Shown here: piece after piece, positions 2,777-5,047 of the stretch
Layout of the letters: each line of letters begins with the position of its first letter
Position numbering within the stretch: the first letter of the stretch is position 1
Assembly (NCBI GenBank): GCA_903877345.1
Contig: CAIRDL010001119.1
Span: forward strand, 1-5,047
From: an uncultured Oscillochloris sp.
GTDB lineage: Bacteria > Chloroflexota > Chloroflexia > Chloroflexales > Chloroflexaceae
Direction: 5' to 3'
Length of the DNA stretch: 5,047 nt
Program-made: the position numbers and the translations under genes
Notes under the pieces: generated by a model
Told to the model about the DNA's origin: nothing
What the model saw: the letters and a program-made list of their open reading frames with translations, nothing else
Database searches by the model: none

Positions 2777-5047
2777 ATGTCCGACGATCCGATCAGCAAT
2801 CAATACGAACTTCTGGCCGCGTTCCGCAGAACGCTGCACACTTGTCTTAAACAATACGCGATATTAGGATCGGCTTATGCCCCTCCCGCCCTTGTCTATA
2901 GCATTGAGGAGGCACGCCGAGGAATCCGGGACTGTAAAGAGAAACTGCGTCATTTGGGTGCGCCGGTCGAAAATGAGCCTGACGACAACGATGTGGCGGT
3001 CACAACCTCTGCTGATCCGAGGATGAAAGCACCGCCGGTAAAGAACATGCATGAGATGTCGCATCCAAGCCGCAATGAGCAACGCCGCTTCGAGCGTCTG
3101 CTGACGTCTTTCCGTGAAGGCCGATGTGTATTCATCCTCGGTAGCGATCTATCAAGCGAGGTGCGGATACCTTCACCGGAGGATTTGGGCGCGGAGCTTG
3201 CGGAAGAACTCGATGGGTCACCGACCTCGGATACATTCTATGCTGTCGCTCAGCAGTTTGAGGCGCAGTTTGGGCGCCCCGAACTCATCAAGCGCATCCG
3301 TCAGAAGATCGACAATCATACCGACTTTGGCCGCGCCAACAGCTACGACCTGATTGCCGAATTGGTGAAAGCGCGGTTCATCAGAACTTGTGTGACCCTC
3401 ACGTGGGATGACCAGATCGAGCGAGCACTGCGCCGCAAGAGTCTCGATCAGATCAATATTGTCACCCTCGAACAGAACGGAGGCGCGGTCACGCAGGCCG
3501 ACTGCACCCTCATCCGACTCTACGGCGATCTTTTAAGCCATATTTCAGAGGCCATTCTGACCCAAGATGATCTACAGCAACTCTGTGAGCAGCTAGGTGA
3601 AACCGCTAGTCTAGGGCGGATTCTCTGGCCACCCGGATCACAACCGATCCTCGTCTTCATTGGCTGTCGCCCGCACGAACAGGCCACCAGCGCTCTTTGC
3701 ACACATGCCGTGAAGGCAAAGCTACCGCATCCCTATGCGCTCTGTTCACCATTGTACCCAAGCGATGGGCACATATGGGAGCAATTCAAGGCCCAGGTGA
3801 TCACCACCCATCCGCACGATTTCCTACGCAACATCTTCCGTGAAACGTGCCAGTTCGTTAACCGCAAGCACGACGTTGCCATCCTGTTAGACCCCAATGG
3901 CTCGACGCTAACCGAGATCAATGGCTGGGCTGGCTGCGGTAAGACGGAGTTGCTACGTGAGGTTGATCGGCAACGCCGCGCCCACGGCTGGCGGTCAGTA
4001 TTGCTCGATCTCGGCGGGGAAGGCACCCGTACCCGGGTTGAGGACACCCTCGACCTGGCCCATGTGATTGGCGAGCGGCTCGCATTGGCCCAACTTGGCA
4101 GCCGAGAGCAGTTACTTAGCGCGGCGCGGCAGGGGGCTACCGCCGATACGCCGGTAGATGAAGCGTCAGTGGTTGTCGCTGCCAGCGCTCAGCTTGTTGA
4201 GCGGATAGCTGAGTCAGTGCGGCACCGGCAGATGCTGTTCCTGATCGACTCGGTCGAGCATAGTACCCGCCCGGATTTGCTGCACTGGCTGATCGGCGAA
4301 CTGGTTCCAGCGCTGATGCGGGCCATCCGAAGCAGCGGCGGCACCATCCGCGATCAGTTGCGTGTGGTACTCGCCAGTCGCTATCCCGTCAATTGGGAGA
4401 AGCTCGGCTATGAGATTGGCACTGCCGAGCAACCACAGCCTCACACTTGTACGCTTACGTCGCTTGAAGAAGAGTCGGTGATCGAGATGCTCACGACGTT
4501 CGCCGCACTGGAGGTAAGCTCGCTCGATCCCGGCAAAGCCATGCTTATGGGCCGACGCATCCATCAGATAACCCACGGCCATCCCCGCGCGATCAAAGGC
4601 ATCTTGAAAGAACTAGCCGGTTATCGCTTCGATATCGAAGTCAGTGCGACTGGGCCGGATTTCTTCAGTCGGCACGCGCAACGCCTCTTTGCCGCGCATG
4701 TGCAACCGGTCATCAAGCAGATTCTGGAACGCGATCTGCCCGAGTTGCCCCAACGCCATAAGATCCTGCACGATGCCCTTCACCAGCTCTCGGTTATACG
4801 CCGACTCGACCTCTATCTGCTGCCGCAGTTGGTACTCATTGATCCGCAATACCATCGCACGCCGATTCTGCTGCTGAGAGATCTCCAGCTAACACGGTTG
4901 GTTGAGCAATCAGGCAGCTGTTTTGTGATCGATCAGACAGTACGGCGGCTGCTCGCCGCCGATCTAGCGCTGACCCGCGCTGCGGAGTATCTAGATCTGC
5001 ATCGGTGTGCCTTCGCGGCCTATGATCGCGTACTGCGTAAGCAATTG
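2777..5047 (+). CDS. EAD-like / degenerate SIR2-like / STAND NTPase protein (3' truncated)
   Basis: The frame is open for 757 codons and leaves the window without a stop. Residues 8-62 form a helical domain (YELLAAFRRTL, then AYAPPALVYSIEEARRGI and CKEKLRHLG) like the effector-associated domains (EADs) that open many conflict proteins of multicellular bacteria. A polar linker (63-99) follows. Residues 101-345 read as a SIR2-like fold: CVFILGSDLS (117-126), TLTWDDQIERAL (207-218), RLYGDL (247-252), ILTQDD (260-265), VFIG (293-296). Residues 366-535 are a STAND-type P-loop NTPase: Walker A GWAGCGKT (383-390), Walker B LFLIDSVEH (487-495), sensor-1 ASR (533-535); then the GxP motif GHPRAI (601-606) and a winged helix to about 735. 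The missing C-terminus should carry the sensor repeats (for example TPR). By family knowledge this is an ATP-dependent switch of a defence or programmed-death system. The SIR2-like part appears catalytically dead: the TNYD Asn is T209 and the HG His is Y249. Strong for the NTPase, good for SIR2-like, moderate for EAD. Confidence 0.9.
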   Translation, partial: MSDDPISNQYELLAAFRRTLHTCLKQYAILGSAYAPPALVYSIEEARRGIRDCKEKLRHLGAPVENEPDDNDVAVTTSADPRMKAPPVKNMHEMSHPSRNEQRRFERLLTSFREGRCVFILGSDLSSEVRIPSPEDLGAELAEELDGSPTSDTFYAVAQQFEAQFGRPELIKRIRQKIDNHTDFGRANSYDLIAELVKARFIRTCVTLTWDDQIERALRRKSLDQINIVTLEQNGGAVTQADCTLIRLYGDLLSHISEAILTQDDLQQLCEQLGETASLGRILWPPGSQPILVFIGCRPHEQATSALCTHAVKAKLPHPYALCSPLYPSDGHIWEQFKAQVITTHPHDFLRNIFRETCQFVNRKHDVAILLDPNGSTLTEINGWAGCGKTELLREVDRQRRAHGWRSVLLDLGGEGTRTRVEDTLDLAHVIGERLALAQLGSREQLLSAARQGATADTPVDEASVVVAASAQLVERIAESVRHRQMLFLIDSVEHSTRPDLLHWLIGELVPALMRAIRSSGGTIRDQLRVVLASRYPVNWEKLGYEIGTAEQPQPHTCTLTSLEEESVIEMLTTFAALEVSSLDPGKAMLMGRRIHQITHGHPRAIKGILKELAGYRFDIEVSATGPDFFSRHAQRLFAAHVQPVIKQILERDLPELPQRHKILHDALHQLSVIRRLDLYLLPQLVLIDPQYHRTPILLLRDLQLTRLVEQSGSCFVIDQTVRRLLAADLALTRAAEYLDLHRCAFAAYDRVLRKQL

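Noticed and set aside
2451..2854. Minus-strand open frames of 68 and 103 codons in the gap before the STAND gene
   Set aside because: No ribosome binding site, no domain and a low-complexity mix of residues; the longer one overlaps the supported STAND start and its N-terminal domain. Kept only as possible relics.
3733..4855. Minus-strand open frames inside the STAND gene (3733-4047, 4214-4582, 4613-4855)
   Set aside because: They are antisense to a continuous frame with Walker A, Walker B, sensor-1 and GxP motifs, and show no motifs of their own.

Overview
The window is moderately GC-rich DNA carrying bacterial-type genes: purine-rich ribosome binding sites, sigma-70-like promoters and compact intergenic gaps. 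The genes present (an ACX4-like acyl-CoA dehydrogenase, a DUF1269 protein and a very large effector-associated-domain/STAND NTPase protein) resemble those of filamentous Chloroflexota such as the Roseiflexus/Chloroflexus group. That assignment is an inference from recalled protein styles, not a search result.

Layout. (1) Positions 2-178, plus strand, hold the C-terminal tail of a gene that enters from the left; it has a Pro/Glu-rich end and is not identified. (2) Positions 185-1504, minus strand, hold a complete acyl-CoA dehydrogenase convergent with the first gene, only 6 bases between the stops. (3) Positions 1505-1717 hold its control region: a near-consensus promoter (TTGACG, 17 bases, TATAAC), then a leader of about 178 nt that can fold into four hairpins, the last pairing with the Shine-Dalgarno sequence. 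(4) Positions 1746-2252, minus strand, hold a DUF1269 protein with its own extended -10 promoter; three tandem copies of a 7-bp unit sit where the -35 element would be. (5) Positions 2323-2776 are a gene-less stretch, about 49% GC where counted, with only weak promoter-like sequence. (6) Positions 2777-5047, plus strand, hold the first 757 codons of a large protein that runs off the right edge: an N-terminal helical effector-associated-domain-like segment, a SIR2-like domain whose predicted catalytic residues are replaced, and a STAND-type P-loop NTPase with a winged helix.

The left half looks like ordinary chromosomal genes: lipid or amino-acid acyl-CoA oxidation next to a small membrane-associated protein. 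The right half looks like an accessory conflict or defence locus. The most notable item is the tripartite protein: by family knowledge the NTPase would act as a ligand-triggered switch and the EAD as an adaptor recruiting effectors encoded elsewhere, while the SIR2-like module looks unable to hydrolyse NAD+ and may be only a binding or structural part. Second is the structured leader of the dehydrogenase gene, which looks like a translational control element of no class I recognise.
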